Notes under the pieces: generated by a model
Told to the model about the DNA's origin: nothing
The model's input: the letters and a program-made list of their open reading frames with translations, nothing else
Database searches by the model: none
Translations under genes and position numbers: made by a program
Shown: positions 26,259 to 34,228 of the stretch, one piece after another
Numbering within the stretch: the first letter of the stretch is position 1
How the letters are laid out: each line of letters starts with the position of its first letter
From: JBMOUD01 sp049319665
Lineage (GTDB): Bacteria; Pseudomonadota; Gammaproteobacteria; Enterobacterales; Enterobacteriaceae
DNA length: 64,000 nt
NCBI RefSeq assembly: GCF_049319665.1
Contig: NZ_JBMOUD010000010.1
Coordinates: 62,001 to 126,000 of the forward strand
Direction: 5' to 3'

Positions 26259-27252
26259 CTACACTTTTGTTTGCCCGTATTTACCGTTGGGCAATGTGCT
26301 GACCGTTTTCATAAAGTGGCGTATTTTGTTTAATAATTGCCACATCGACCGGCAGCTATGATTCCTGTTTATCGTGTCATGCAATGCCTGCGAAAACCGT
26401 TCAACGTGGTTTATCTACGGCGAATAGACCTGTTTATAAATAACTATAAATTTGAGATTTTTCTTCAGCCAGCGACGGGTTTCTGCGTTTTTATGGATGA
26501 TGTAATTATCGACGAACAGTGTGACTGTTTTTGCCCACAGGTACGTACTTTTTAGATGTTTTAACAGGCTGATAAATAACCCAGAGTTTTTACTGTTGCC
26601 GCGGAGATAACTGACTTTTTACGTACCACTGTGTAACGAGCCAGCCAGATAATGTTTTTCGTTCTGACCCGGTGTAACAACGCGCTTTTGTTGGCTACGC
26701 AATTGCCAGTCTGCACCGATTTTCGGATTGAGATGGATATCGACTTCATCCTCGTAAAACACTGGACTTCTGGCGCTGCATTGCTCGAGAGCGTCGGCGA
26801 TAGCCGCCATTTTTTCGTCTTTGTGTGGGTCGCGAATGCGCAGTGTTGGCGCAGTTCTTCGCCAGACAAGCCCTGCGGCAGGAAGCCAACGACGAACGGT
26901 TGAAGTATGCAAACGATATCCTGTTATCACATTGATTTTTTATTGCTAATAGTTCAGTACTTCAGCGAGAGCGCTGATAGATAAAATCATCGGGTGAATG
27001 CTTAATTAACTGGCGTAACAGTGCACAAATATGCCCAAACGGCCAGCGTCGCTCACGGCCCGGGGGCGGTGATTTCAGGCCGTCTATCCCATAAAGAGTG
27101 AACCAATTAATCCAGCGCTCCAGAGATGAATGGGCACAACAAAGTGTTTTGGCGACATCACTTATCTTGTGCCCACGATGAAGCATCAATATCGCGGTGA
27201 GTCTACGAGCATGGTTTTTATCACATGTTTTATGGATAATTTTTTGCATCAA
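26259..27252 (-). pseudogene. Decayed IS630-family transposase
   Basis: The pieces read in order on the minus strand. The N-terminal helix-turn-helix (HARRLTAILMLHRGHKISDVAKTLCCAHSSLERWINWF) is at 27252-26965. The DDE core piece (YEDEVDIHLNPKIGADWQLRSQQKRVVTPGQNEKHYLAGSLHSG) is at about 26930-26620. VDNYIIHKNAETRRWLKKN and the end LPNGKYGQTKV run down to a TAG at 26259. Several frameshifts and stops (for example after the SGT segment and within VYSP) separate them. The order and wording match enterobacterial IS630-type transposases. I did not find matching terminal inverted repeats, so the element limits are open. Confidence 0.85.
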
Positions 27253-27280
27253 ACACCTTTAGGTGTCGGGTATCGGTGCT

Positions 27281-27412
27281 ATGATCGACATGGCTCAGTC
27301 CGGTTGCGGTGGTTTGGGATATTCAGCGATTGATCAGAACGCTAAAATCGGGCTGAGTTCCCTTCGAGGGATCTACTATTTGGAACAGCTATTTATTGTG
27401 ATGATCTCCTGA
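27281..27412 (+). other. Short open frame of uncertain status
   Basis: A 43-codon frame starts at ATG 27281, just outside the IS630 remnant. It has no clear ribosome site and no recognised motif. It may be a fragment of a gene disrupted by the insertion. Confidence 0.2.
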
Positions 27413-27620
27413 AGATCTAGTTGACGCTGAATCGAGCCACAAGCATCTGAAGATTTACAAATTGCTATTCAAAACCTTCCTGACAGACAATAAAGATATC
27501 CTGGATAAGTCACAAATCAAGTATGACGAGTATAGTAAGCGGTACCATCTCTTGTTCGCGGAAGGAGGGCTAGGGGAAATAGAGAACGCAACAAGGCAGG
27601 TGGCTATCTGCCCCAACTGA
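27405..27620 (+). pseudogene. Gene fragment without a start codon
   Basis: This frame has no initiation codon but its text is protein-like: IYKLLFKTFLTDNKDILDKS, then QIKYDEYSKRYHLLFAEGGLGE, ending at a TGA at 27618-27620. It looks like the 3' part of a lost gene in the island. Product unknown. Confidence 0.3.
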
Positions 27621-27694
27621 TCTAGCAGGGACTCCCCGATTTCGTTAACTGCCAATGAAAATAGAAAATTTTCTCGCCTGTGTCGGGTAAGAAC

Positions 27695-27829
27695 ATGCGG
27701 AAGATCGACAAAGTATTAGCGAACATGCGTGATCGATTTGGAAACTTGGCGCACTTGCAACAATCTGTTGGTCATGAAAAGAGCGGGTCAGGGATCACTA
27801 GGCGTTATATACACATATTCCCATTATGA
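27695..27829 (+). pseudogene. Possible tyrosine-recombinase (integrase) C-terminal scrap
   Basis: The 44-codon frame reads NLAHLQQSVGHEKSGSGITRRYIHIFPL at its end. The L-x-x-L-x-x-x-x-GH ... T-R-R-Y-x-H pattern resembles the box II HxxR-to-Tyr end of phage and plasmid integrases. It is too short to be active. It would mark the island as integrated DNA, but the match is weak and rests on pattern only. Confidence 0.3.
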
Positions 27830-27968
27830 ACTATCAGTTATGTGATTGGCGGGTGGTATTGGGAGTGATTTAAGCAAGTCTACAATGGGTCGCTGTAAAT
27901 TTTCATATGATTGATTTTTATCATAGTCAATATAGAATATTCCCACTTACCTGCCGGAGGCTAATTAC

Positions 27969-29480
27969 ATGAATATTCGGGATTTTATCGGACAGTATCG
28001 TAACCATCCTGTACTTTTTATCGGGGCAGGTGTCAGTTTACGATATCTTAAAAACTCTCATACTTGGGATGGTTTATTAAAGCACATTGCTTTTGAATTA
28101 AAAGGAAATAACGAGTTTTACCTAGATATCAAAGCTGAGTGTCAAATTGGTGGGAAGTATAACTATGCCCTAATTGCAACAAAATTAGAAAAGGCTTTTA
28201 ATAAGTCTTTGGGCGAGGATCGGAATGGGAAATTTAAAGATATTAATGATGTTTTTTATGCTGAGATGGAGCATGAAAATAATCTAAGTCGATTCAAGAT
28301 TTATATTTCTAAGTTGGTTGAAAGCTTAATTTATAGAGAAGAAAAAAGAGAAGAGTTGGCTGAATTAAAGAAAATAAGGAAAAATATTGGTTCGGTAATA
28401 ACTACTAATTATGATGGCCTCATTGAGGATGTATTTGGCTTTGAGGCATTGGTAGGAAACGATATTTTATTGAGCAATCCTTATGGTTCGGTTTATAAAA
28501 TACATGGTTGTAATAAGGATGCATCAAAAGTAATTATAACTGAAGAGGATTACACTCATTTTGATAATAAGTACGAGTTAATTCGCGCTCAGTTACTCTC
28601 AATATTTATACATAACCCAATTATATTTATGGGGTATGGTATTGGTGATGAAAATATTAAGAGTTTACTTAAAACCATTTTTACTTATGTCGAACCAAAT
28701 TCGTTAACGGCTCAGCGGATAAGAGATAACTTCCTTTTAGTAGAGTTTGAACAAGGCTCTATGTCTCATGAGATAAGTGAGCACGACATCGATTTGGAAG
28801 GATTTTCTACGATAAGAATAAATAAAATAAAGACGGATGATTTTGTCGAAATTTATCGATCTTTATCAAATTTAAATTTACCTGTATCTGCAATGGATAT
28901 AAGAAAGGTACAAAGCATAGTTAAAGATATATATTCTGGTGTTCATGATGATGGAACTAGTATTAAAGTTAACATTACTGAAGACATTGATTCTCTTAAT
29001 AATAGCGACAAAATACTAGTAATTGGATCAAGTAATTCTATAAAGTATGAGCATAAAAACTCCTCTAGTTTTATGTCAGATTACTTTGATATTATCGATG
29101 AGTCTAATCATCAGTTGCTGCAACTCATTGATAAGATTAATATTGCCTCAACGCAGTGGTTTCCTGTTTATGGTTTTTGTATGATCTGCAGAGATCTTGA
29201 AAAATGTAACTCTCTCAAAGCACAACAAATAAGAAAAATCGAAGAGTATCTTGCTGGTTTACCTACTTCTGTTCACTCCATGCATGAGGATTTGAATGAT
29301 ATATATTCTGATGATTTAATCACTCGCACAAATAAAATAAATGCCATAATTTGGTCTGCTTGGAACGATAGGATTGTACTTGATGAGGTAGAGATGCTTT
29401 TGCGAGCAATGGCAGATAAGAAAGGTACCGATTACCGGCGTTTGCTCTGTGTATATGATTTTAAAAAATATGCTGAATGA
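27969..29480 (+). CDS. SIR2-family protein, probable NAD-degrading defence effector
   Basis: The 503-residue product has an N-terminal SIR2 (SIR2_2-type) domain. FIGAGVS lies at 18-23, TTNYDG at 145-150, YKIHGCNKD at 176-184 with the catalytic histidine H179, and GYGIGDENI at 222-230. In phage-defence proteins (DSR, Thoeris ThsA, Avs5, SIR2-HerA) this domain destroys NAD+ and stops infected cells. Residues 310-503 match no domain I know; this part should hold the trigger sensor. GCCGGAGG sits just before the ATG. No TIR, HerA or Argonaute partner is adjacent and a strong terminator follows, so it is a single-gene unit. It is visibly AT-rich compared with the flanking core. Confidence 0.85.
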   Translation: MNIRDFIGQYRNHPVLFIGAGVSLRYLKNSHTWDGLLKHIAFELKGNNEFYLDIKAECQIGGKYNYALIATKLEKAFNKSLGEDRNGKFKDINDVFYAEMEHENNLSRFKIYISKLVESLIYREEKREELAELKKIRKNIGSVITTNYDGLIEDVFGFEALVGNDILLSNPYGSVYKIHGCNKDASKVIITEEDYTHFDNKYELIRAQLLSIFIHNPIIFMGYGIGDENIKSLLKTIFTYVEPNSLTAQRIRDNFLLVEFEQGSMSHEISEHDIDLEGFSTIRINKIKTDDFVEIYRSLSNLNLPVSAMDIRKVQSIVKDIYSGVHDDGTSIKVNITEDIDSLNNSDKILVIGSSNSIKYEHKNSSSFMSDYFDIIDESNHQLLQLIDKINIASTQWFPVYGFCMICRDLEKCNSLKAQQIRKIEEYLAGLPTSVHSMHEDLNDIYSDDLITRTNKINAIIWSAWNDRIVLDEVEMLLRAMADKKGTDYRRLLCVYDFKKYAE

Positions 29481-29530
29481 AATGGTTGGTAATGCTTTGA
29501 TTTAATTATACACTCATCTAATTATAAGCT

Positions 29531-29572
29531 ATATGAGAGTGATTGATATCACTCTCATATTTTACTTTTCGT
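29531..29572 (+). terminator. Strong terminator after the SIR2 gene
   Basis: ATATGAGAGTGA (29531-29542) pairs perfectly over twelve bases with TCACTCTCATAT (29549-29560) around TTGATA, followed by TTTACTTTTC. It ends the SIR2 transcript about 50 bases past the stop. Confidence 0.85.
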
Positions 29573-29853
29573 TCTCGGGTGTGTCGAACGTCTTCTAGTA
29601 CGGGCATGATTGAGAACGGGTCTTCGCATAAACATATAAATGCTATTTTCGAAAGTACAAAGCCACTTCCCGCCTTGCAGTTCCTGTTTGCCCAGGTTTT
29701 TCATGGTGATTTTTCCCACCTAGTTACTGCACAAATTAAAACACTATTCATTCTCATAACTTGGCCTAAATTGAGCCTTCTCGCTTAAGTTTACATTTTA
29801 AGACTAGAAAATCGGGCCTTTATCCAACTATTGATTAGACTTTTGTGAAGTAA

Positions 29854-29884
29854 AAAAGGCGAGCCAAATGGCTCACCTTTTAAT
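29854..29884 (-). terminator. Terminator, probably bidirectional
   Basis: AAAAGGCGAGCC (29854-29865) pairs with GGCTCACCTTTT (29870-29881) except for one C-A mismatch, around AAAT. A-rich and T-rich flanks on both sides allow termination in both directions. It lies 150 bases past the minus-strand gene at 30036. Confidence 0.65.
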
Positions 29885-30035
29885 ATTAATTAAAAATGTT
29901 ACGATTGTTCATCAATAGTATACTCAAAGCAAATTCAAAACTATGTTGAGCCTCAATGCAGCTAGGAGGGGCGACCCTTGCTTACTATGAGCATCAATGA
30001 AAAGCATAATAGCCGAAATTAACCCAGCTTTACTT

Positions 30036-30395
30036 TTAATTAACCCTAACACTTAGGGAAATACTTTTATTTTTAATGATTTCGTTTTGGTCGAGGGGGG
30101 CTATAAACGGTGTGTTGCACGGATTGTGTATGTCGCTGATTGCATCATTGTATTGACATAAGTAAGTAAGCACGTTATCAATACCATCTGAGAAAATATC
30201 ACAAACATTAGATTTTAACTGAGATATAAGATGGTATATACTAGTCCCAGATATTCTATCTAATATAACCATATCACCTGAAAAGCCGGTTTGTTCTTTG
30301 TATATATTTATTATAAATTCTCTGCCATTATTCGTGGAAATGTTGATATTTTGTAGTTCTTTAGATGCACCCAATGTTAATACTCCACTAGACAT
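30036..30395 (-). CDS. Hypothetical AT-rich 119-aa protein
   Basis: AAAGGAGAA lies six bases before the ATG, one of the best ribosome sites in the island. The product is 119 residues and probably soluble. It begins MSSGVLTLGASKELQNINIS and has a strand-rich N-terminal half (REFIINIYKEQTGF) and a helical middle (IYHLISQLKSNVCDIF). No domain recognised. It converges with the SIR2 gene and shares its base composition. Whether it is cargo of the same island or an unrelated gene is open. Confidence 0.65.
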   Translation of the reverse strand: MSSGVLTLGASKELQNINISTNNGREFIINIYKEQTGFSGDMVILDRISGTSIYHLISQLKSNVCDIFSDGIDNVLTYLCQYNDAISDIHNPCNTPFIAPLDQNEIIKNKSISLSVRVN

Positions 30396-30445
30396 TTTAT
30401 TCTCCTTTGTAAAAACATGTTTTTTACTCGATTATTTATTTAAAA

Positions 30446-30571
30446 TCAACTTGTTAAGGTTGATAGATGTGCCATCCTTACATACTCCAATAATTCGTTC
30501 ATATCCACACCTTTGCTATACGTCTTAAAACTCTTAGTTTCCCTAATCAAATCTAATACATACACATACAT
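30446..30571 (-). CDS. Possible 41-aa peptide upstream of the 119-aa gene
   Basis: From ATG 30571, with CCGGAA five bases upstream, the frame reads YVYVLDLIRETKSFKTYSKG and MNELLEYVRMAHLSTLTS. It ends 50 bases before the next start on the same strand, so the two could be co-transcribed. The frame stays open further upstream to 30748, but that part looks non-coding. No similarity recognised. Confidence 0.35.
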   Translation of the reverse strand: MYVYVLDLIRETKSFKTYSKGVDMNELLEYVRMAHLSTLTS

Positions 30572-30763
30572 TACGTTCCGGTTCTGCATTAACGAACAGC
30601 GACAACGAAGGACAAGAGGCTGCAATTCGACCATTTTTGTCGTTTTTTTATGGGGCACAGGTTGAGATATATAGCATTTTTTTATGGTTGAGTCTTTGGC
30701 TTCCTGCTGGCATGATCCAGAATAGTGATTAACGGGACGTAATCGCAAGTTTTTGATTTAAAT

Positions 30764-30892
30764 GACTCGGGGTGCCCTTCTGCAAATCGTTAGAAGGCTG
30801 AGAAATACCCGTACCACCTGATCTGGATAATGCCAGCGTAGGGAAGTCGAGGTATCTCAACCGGTACCCCTTCTTGAACGCCGGTTGGGAGA
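30764..30892 (+). ncRNA. TPP riboswitch of thiMD with anti-ribosome-site hairpin
   Basis: The aptamer (30764-30848) shows the thi-box landmarks: GACTCGGGGTGCCCTTCT, GGCTGAGAAATACCC, ACCTGATCTGGATAATGCCAGC and the closing GTAGGGAAGTC. Behind it TCTCAACCGG (30855-30864) can pair with CCGGTTGGGAGA (30881-30892). That pairing covers the ribosome site of thiM four bases before its ATG. The arrangement matches the E. coli thiM switch, in which thiamine pyrophosphate binding blocks translation. Confidence 0.95.
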
Positions 30893-30895
30893 TTC

Positions 30896-31687
30896 ATGAA
30901 CGCTCGACCTATCGTATTTTCTGGCGCACTCGCCGCCGATTCTTTGCAGCAACTGCGAGCTGCTTCCCCTCTTGTTCACTGTCTTACCAACGATGTAGTG
31001 CAATCTTTTACTGCTAACGTATTGCTTGCGGTGGGTGCATCACCGGCGATGGTGACAGACCCGCGTGAGGCGGCGCAATTTAGCGCGATCGCCAGTGGGT
31101 TATTGGTCAATGTCGGTACCCTGACGCAACCTGTCGCCGATGCCATGCTGGCAGCAATTACGGCGGCAAATCAAGCGGCAACGCCTTGGGTGCTCGATCC
31201 CGTTGCCGTCGGTGGATTGCATTGGCGCAGCGAGTTCTGCCATCAGCTGTTGAGCCTTCGTCCTGCCGCCATTCGTGGTAACGCTTCAGAAATCATGGCA
31301 TTAAGCGGAATGAATTCTAGCGGGCGGGGCGTAGACAGTGCCGACGACTCTTTAGCGGCGTTGCCTGCGGCACAAGCCTTGGCACAGCAAACCGGCGCTG
31401 TCGTGGCGGTTACGGGGGAAACCGACTATGTCACCGACGGTGAGAAAACCTATGCCGTGACTGGCGGTCATCAATTGATGACGCGCGTAGTCGGCACCGG
31501 TTGTTCGCTTTCTGCCGTGGTCGCCGCGTTTGTTGCCTTACCGGGTGAGAGATTACAACATGTCGCTGCCGCGTGTCGGGTAATGTCCTGCGCCGGTGAA
31601 CGTGCCTGTGCAGCGGTGCGAGGTCCGGGCAGTTTTGTGCCTGCGTTTTTAGATGAGCTGTATACCCTGCAAGGGGAGGTACTGTAA
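30896..31687 (+). CDS. thiM: Hydroxyethylthiazole kinase ThiM
   Basis: The 263-residue enzyme phosphorylates 4-methyl-5-(2-hydroxyethyl)thiazole with ATP in thiamine salvage. Hallmarks are SPLVHCLTNDVVQSFTANVLLAVGASPAM, LVNVGTL, WVLDPVAVGG, IRGNASEIMAL and the C-terminal GTGCSLSAVVAAF anion hole of the ribokinase-like fold. It is translated under the TPP riboswitch. Its TAA overlaps the thiD ATG by one base, so the two are coupled. Confidence 0.96.
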   Translation: MNARPIVFSGALAADSLQQLRAASPLVHCLTNDVVQSFTANVLLAVGASPAMVTDPREAAQFSAIASGLLVNVGTLTQPVADAMLAAITAANQAATPWVLDPVAVGGLHWRSEFCHQLLSLRPAAIRGNASEIMALSGMNSSGRGVDSADDSLAALPAAQALAQQTGAVVAVTGETDYVTDGEKTYAVTGGHQLMTRVVGTGCSLSAVVAAFVALPGERLQHVAAACRVMSCAGERACAAVRGPGSFVPAFLDELYTLQGEVL

Positions 31688-32502
31688 TGAAACGGATTAA
31701 TGCATTGACCATTGCAGGAACCGATCCAAGCGGCGGCGCAGGTATTCAGGCGGATCTCAAAGCTTTTTCAGCGCTGGCGGCTTATGGTACCAGCGTTGTT
31801 ACCGCGCTCGTCGCGCAAAACACCCGCGGTGTGCAGTCGGTGTATCATATCGACGCTGAATTTGTTGGCGCACAGCTAGATTCAGTCTTGGGCGATGTGC
31901 GTATCGACAGCGCCAAAATCGGCATGTTGGATAACGTAGCGATTGTAGAAGCGGTGGCGCAGGGATTGCTGCGTCATCGTCAACTGGGGCAGGCTCCAGA
32001 GTTTGTGGTGCTTGATACGGTTATGCTGGCGAAAAGCGGCGATCCGCTGTTATCCCCCGATGCTGTCGACGCGTTGCGCCGTTTACTGCTGCCGCAAGTC
32101 TCTATCATTACCCCAAACTTACCTGAAGCCGCGGCGCTGCTCGACTCGCCTATTGCCACCAGTGAGCAAGAAATGTGTCAGCAAGGCGAAGCATTGCTGA
32201 CCATGGGCTGTGAGGCGGTATTAATGAAGGGCGGTCATCTGAGCGACAGCGAAAGCCCGGATTGGCTGATCACCGCCGACTACCGTCAACGCTTCACCGC
32301 GCCTCGAGTTAACACCCGTCACACACACGGCACCGGCTGCACACTCTCCGCCGCCCTTGCGGCCCTGCGCCCGCGCCATAACGACTGGATAAGCACCGTA
32401 CAGGCAGCAAAAGACTACCTACAACAAGCATTACTCCAAGCCGATTCACTAGAAGTCGGCCACGGCATCGGCCCCGTCCACCACTTCCACCGCTGGTGGT
32501 AA
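31687..32502 (+). CDS. thiD: Hydroxymethylpyrimidine (phosphate) kinase ThiD
   Basis: This 271-residue ribokinase-fold enzyme makes HMP phosphate and then HMP pyrophosphate for thiamine synthesis. Motifs are LTIAGTDPSGGAGIQADLKAF, KIGML, VLDTVMLAKSG, TPNLPEAAALL and the active-site HTHGTGCTLSAALAA. It is directly coupled to thiM and shares its riboswitch control. The C-terminus ends in a histidine-rich HHFHRWW. Confidence 0.96.
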   Translation: MKRINALTIAGTDPSGGAGIQADLKAFSALAAYGTSVVTALVAQNTRGVQSVYHIDAEFVGAQLDSVLGDVRIDSAKIGMLDNVAIVEAVAQGLLRHRQLGQAPEFVVLDTVMLAKSGDPLLSPDAVDALRRLLLPQVSIITPNLPEAAALLDSPIATSEQEMCQQGEALLTMGCEAVLMKGGHLSDSESPDWLITADYRQRFTAPRVNTRHTHGTGCTLSAALAALRPRHNDWISTVQAAKDYLQQALLQADSLEVGHGIGPVHHFHRWW

Positions 32503-32570
32503 AAAACGCCGCGCCTTGGCTTTAATATTAATCTCGACCTTGTCCTTGATCTTGACCTTGACCTTAAACA

Positions 32571-32821
32571 GCGCATCTTATCGGCCAAGCGAACGAATGA
32601 GGCCAGGGGAAAGCAGACAAGGAAGTCTGCTTTAGGTTGAGCCGGGCAGGGACGCCCGTCTCAGCCGACCCGTAAGGCCGAAGCAGTAAGCACGGGCAGT
32701 CGCGCAGCGACCCGATAAGCTAAGCGCAAGGCGTTGGGTGCAGGGGCTTTCGCTGAAAAGCCCCTGCCGGTCGCGTTCGGCGTAATATGCATATTACTGG
32801 GTATTAATAAGCGGCCGAACG
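32571..32821. repeat. GC-rich string of nested hairpins between thiD and yegS
   Basis: A long-range stem, CTTATCGG (32577-32584) with CCGATAAG (32712-32719), flanked by GCGC on both sides, closes a domain holding several hairpins. Inside are AAAGCAGAC/GTCTGCTTT (32610-32633), GGTTGAG/CTCAGCC with an inner GGGC/GCCC, and CGGG-TCGC/GCGA-CCCG. To the right lie CAGGGGCTTT/AAAGCCCCTG (32741-32766) and CGTTCGGC/GCCGAACG (32774-32821), which encloses the 16-base palindrome GTAATATGCATATTAC. No coding potential. It looks like a mobile palindromic repeat or a structured RNA. An imperfect CCTTGA-type hexamer run lies at 32534-32566. Confidence 0.65.
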
Positions 32822-32871
32822 TTCACCATATTGTTATATGCCGATAAAAATCCCCGACGCTGGATTGAGTG

Positions 32872-33771
32872 TCAGGCCAGTAATGGACATTGCGGCGGTA
32901 ATCGACACTCAATGGCGCCAGCTAAAACCTCAATACGGAAATGGGTGCCTTTTAACGGTTCACCGTCGAGATTAAATGTAATGTCGTGAGGGGCGCTAAT
33001 TTCCAGCCAAGGCAGGGATGTGGAGATAATATTTTTATTCTCTTCACCTTTTACCAAGCTGCGCACAAATGCAGGCAATAGCTCTTCTGAGGTGAGTAAT
33101 CGTAGTTGCAATAAGCCATCATTAATCAGGGCATCGGGACAGATTTCTTGCCCACCGCCTGCTTGCCGACCATTCCCGATTCCCATGACTAATACGTCAC
33201 CAGACCAGCAAAAATCTGGGCCACGAAATTCACAGCGGTCTACTTTTAGCGTATCGAGTCGCAATAGACCGTGAATAAAATAAGAGGCGCTTCCTAATGC
33301 CGATTTCAGCAGGGCCGGCGTCTCTGTGGTGATGCGCGTACCGAAGCCCCCGGTCGCCATATTAATGAAACAGCGCTTACCGTTGACTTGCGCCAGGTCT
33401 ATCGCCACAGCGCGTCCCTGCATTGCTAACTGTAAAGCGGGCTCCAACGCTTGCGGAATGCCACAACTGTTGGCGAAATCATTCGCGGTACCCAGAGGAA
33501 GGATGCCAAGGCAGGGCGTTTTAGCGGTTTTTAGTTTAGTTAGCGCTGTCGCCACTTCATTGATGGTGCCGTCGCCACCGCCAGCAATGACAGTGTCAAA
33601 GCCAGAGGCCGTTGCTTCATCCACATAACGTGCGGCATCGCCATGTTCCCATGTCACTCTTACGGCGAGGTTAGCTCCGGCAAGACGCAGTGCCTTTACC
33701 GCCTGACGCAGCTCAATATTAGCGGCGCTTTTGCCGTTTAAAATCAATAATGCACTGGGTATTCCACTCAT
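32872..33771 (-). CDS. yegS: Lipid kinase YegS
   Basis: With the ATG at 33771 (GGGAGAATATA in front) the product has 299 residues, as in E. coli YegS. It has the diacylglycerol-kinase-type motifs: AGGGDGTINEVA near residue 65, LPLGTANDFA near 95, and GGFGTRI. The enzyme phosphorylates lipids such as phosphatidylglycerol in vitro. It is convergent with thiD across the hairpin element. An in-frame extension to 33822 has a weaker start. Confidence 0.94.
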   Translation of the reverse strand: MSGIPSALLILNGKSAANIELRQAVKALRLAGANLAVRVTWEHGDAARYVDEATASGFDTVIAGGGDGTINEVATALTKLKTAKTPCLGILPLGTANDFANSCGIPQALEPALQLAMQGRAVAIDLAQVNGKRCFINMATGGFGTRITTETPALLKSALGSASYFIHGLLRLDTLKVDRCEFRGPDFCWSGDVLVMGIGNGRQAGGGQEICPDALINDGLLQLRLLTSEELLPAFVRSLVKGEENKNIISTSLPWLEISAPHDITFNLDGEPLKGTHFRIEVLAGAIECRLPPQCPLLA

Positions 33772-34190
33772 TATATTCTCCCATATTATGTCCGCCATAC
33801 TTGATACAGCCCGTGCGCCCAAGAGATTATCGGGGACATATCTTGCAATTCTGATGTCACTCCAATTGTTTAAGGAGCCAATGCAAATTAAATATTATTT
33901 TTCACCATAACCAATAGCCTAAATGATATCTATCAGAATAGTCAGGGAATAAAATAACGAGCGTTATCTTAAATTTTTAATTTTCAGCGTGATATATGAA
34001 GAAAAATAGGCGGAGGAAATAAAAGAAACCAGTCCCAATATTATTGGAACTGGCTAAGGAGGTGATTCGAGGTCTACCTTGATCATTCATTTACATTTTT
34101 ATACATTGCGCGAAGATAATACCCAATGATTGATTAGCACACTGTGATCAAAAACCAGTTTTCTAATAAAAGTACGTGGACGATGGTAAA
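33772..34190. other. Intergenic region upstream of yegS, no gene seen
   Basis: This AT-rich stretch contains the yegS promoter region and an imperfect hairpin, CCAGTCCCAA/TTGGAACTGG, near 34030-34055. No convincing open frame or RNA gene was found. Confidence 0.4.
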
Positions 34191-34191
34191 T

Positions 34192-34220
34192 AAATAACGC
34201 CGCAGCGAGCGGCGTTATTT
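34192..34220 (-). terminator. Terminator of trhP
   Basis: AAATAACGCCGC (34192-34203) and GCGGCGTTATTT (34209-34220) form a perfect 12-bp stem with a five-base loop, nine bases past the trhP stop. On the minus strand a T-rich tract (TATTTATTTACC) follows. Confidence 0.8.
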
Positions 34221-34228
34221 TGCCGATT

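Noticed and set aside
27969..29480. Thoeris ThsA
   Set aside because: There is no TIR-domain partner nearby, and I see no SLOG glycine-rich motif in the C-terminal half.
29543..29788. 81-codon frame after the SIR2 gene as a second cargo gene
   Set aside because: It begins inside the terminator hairpin and has no ribosome site.
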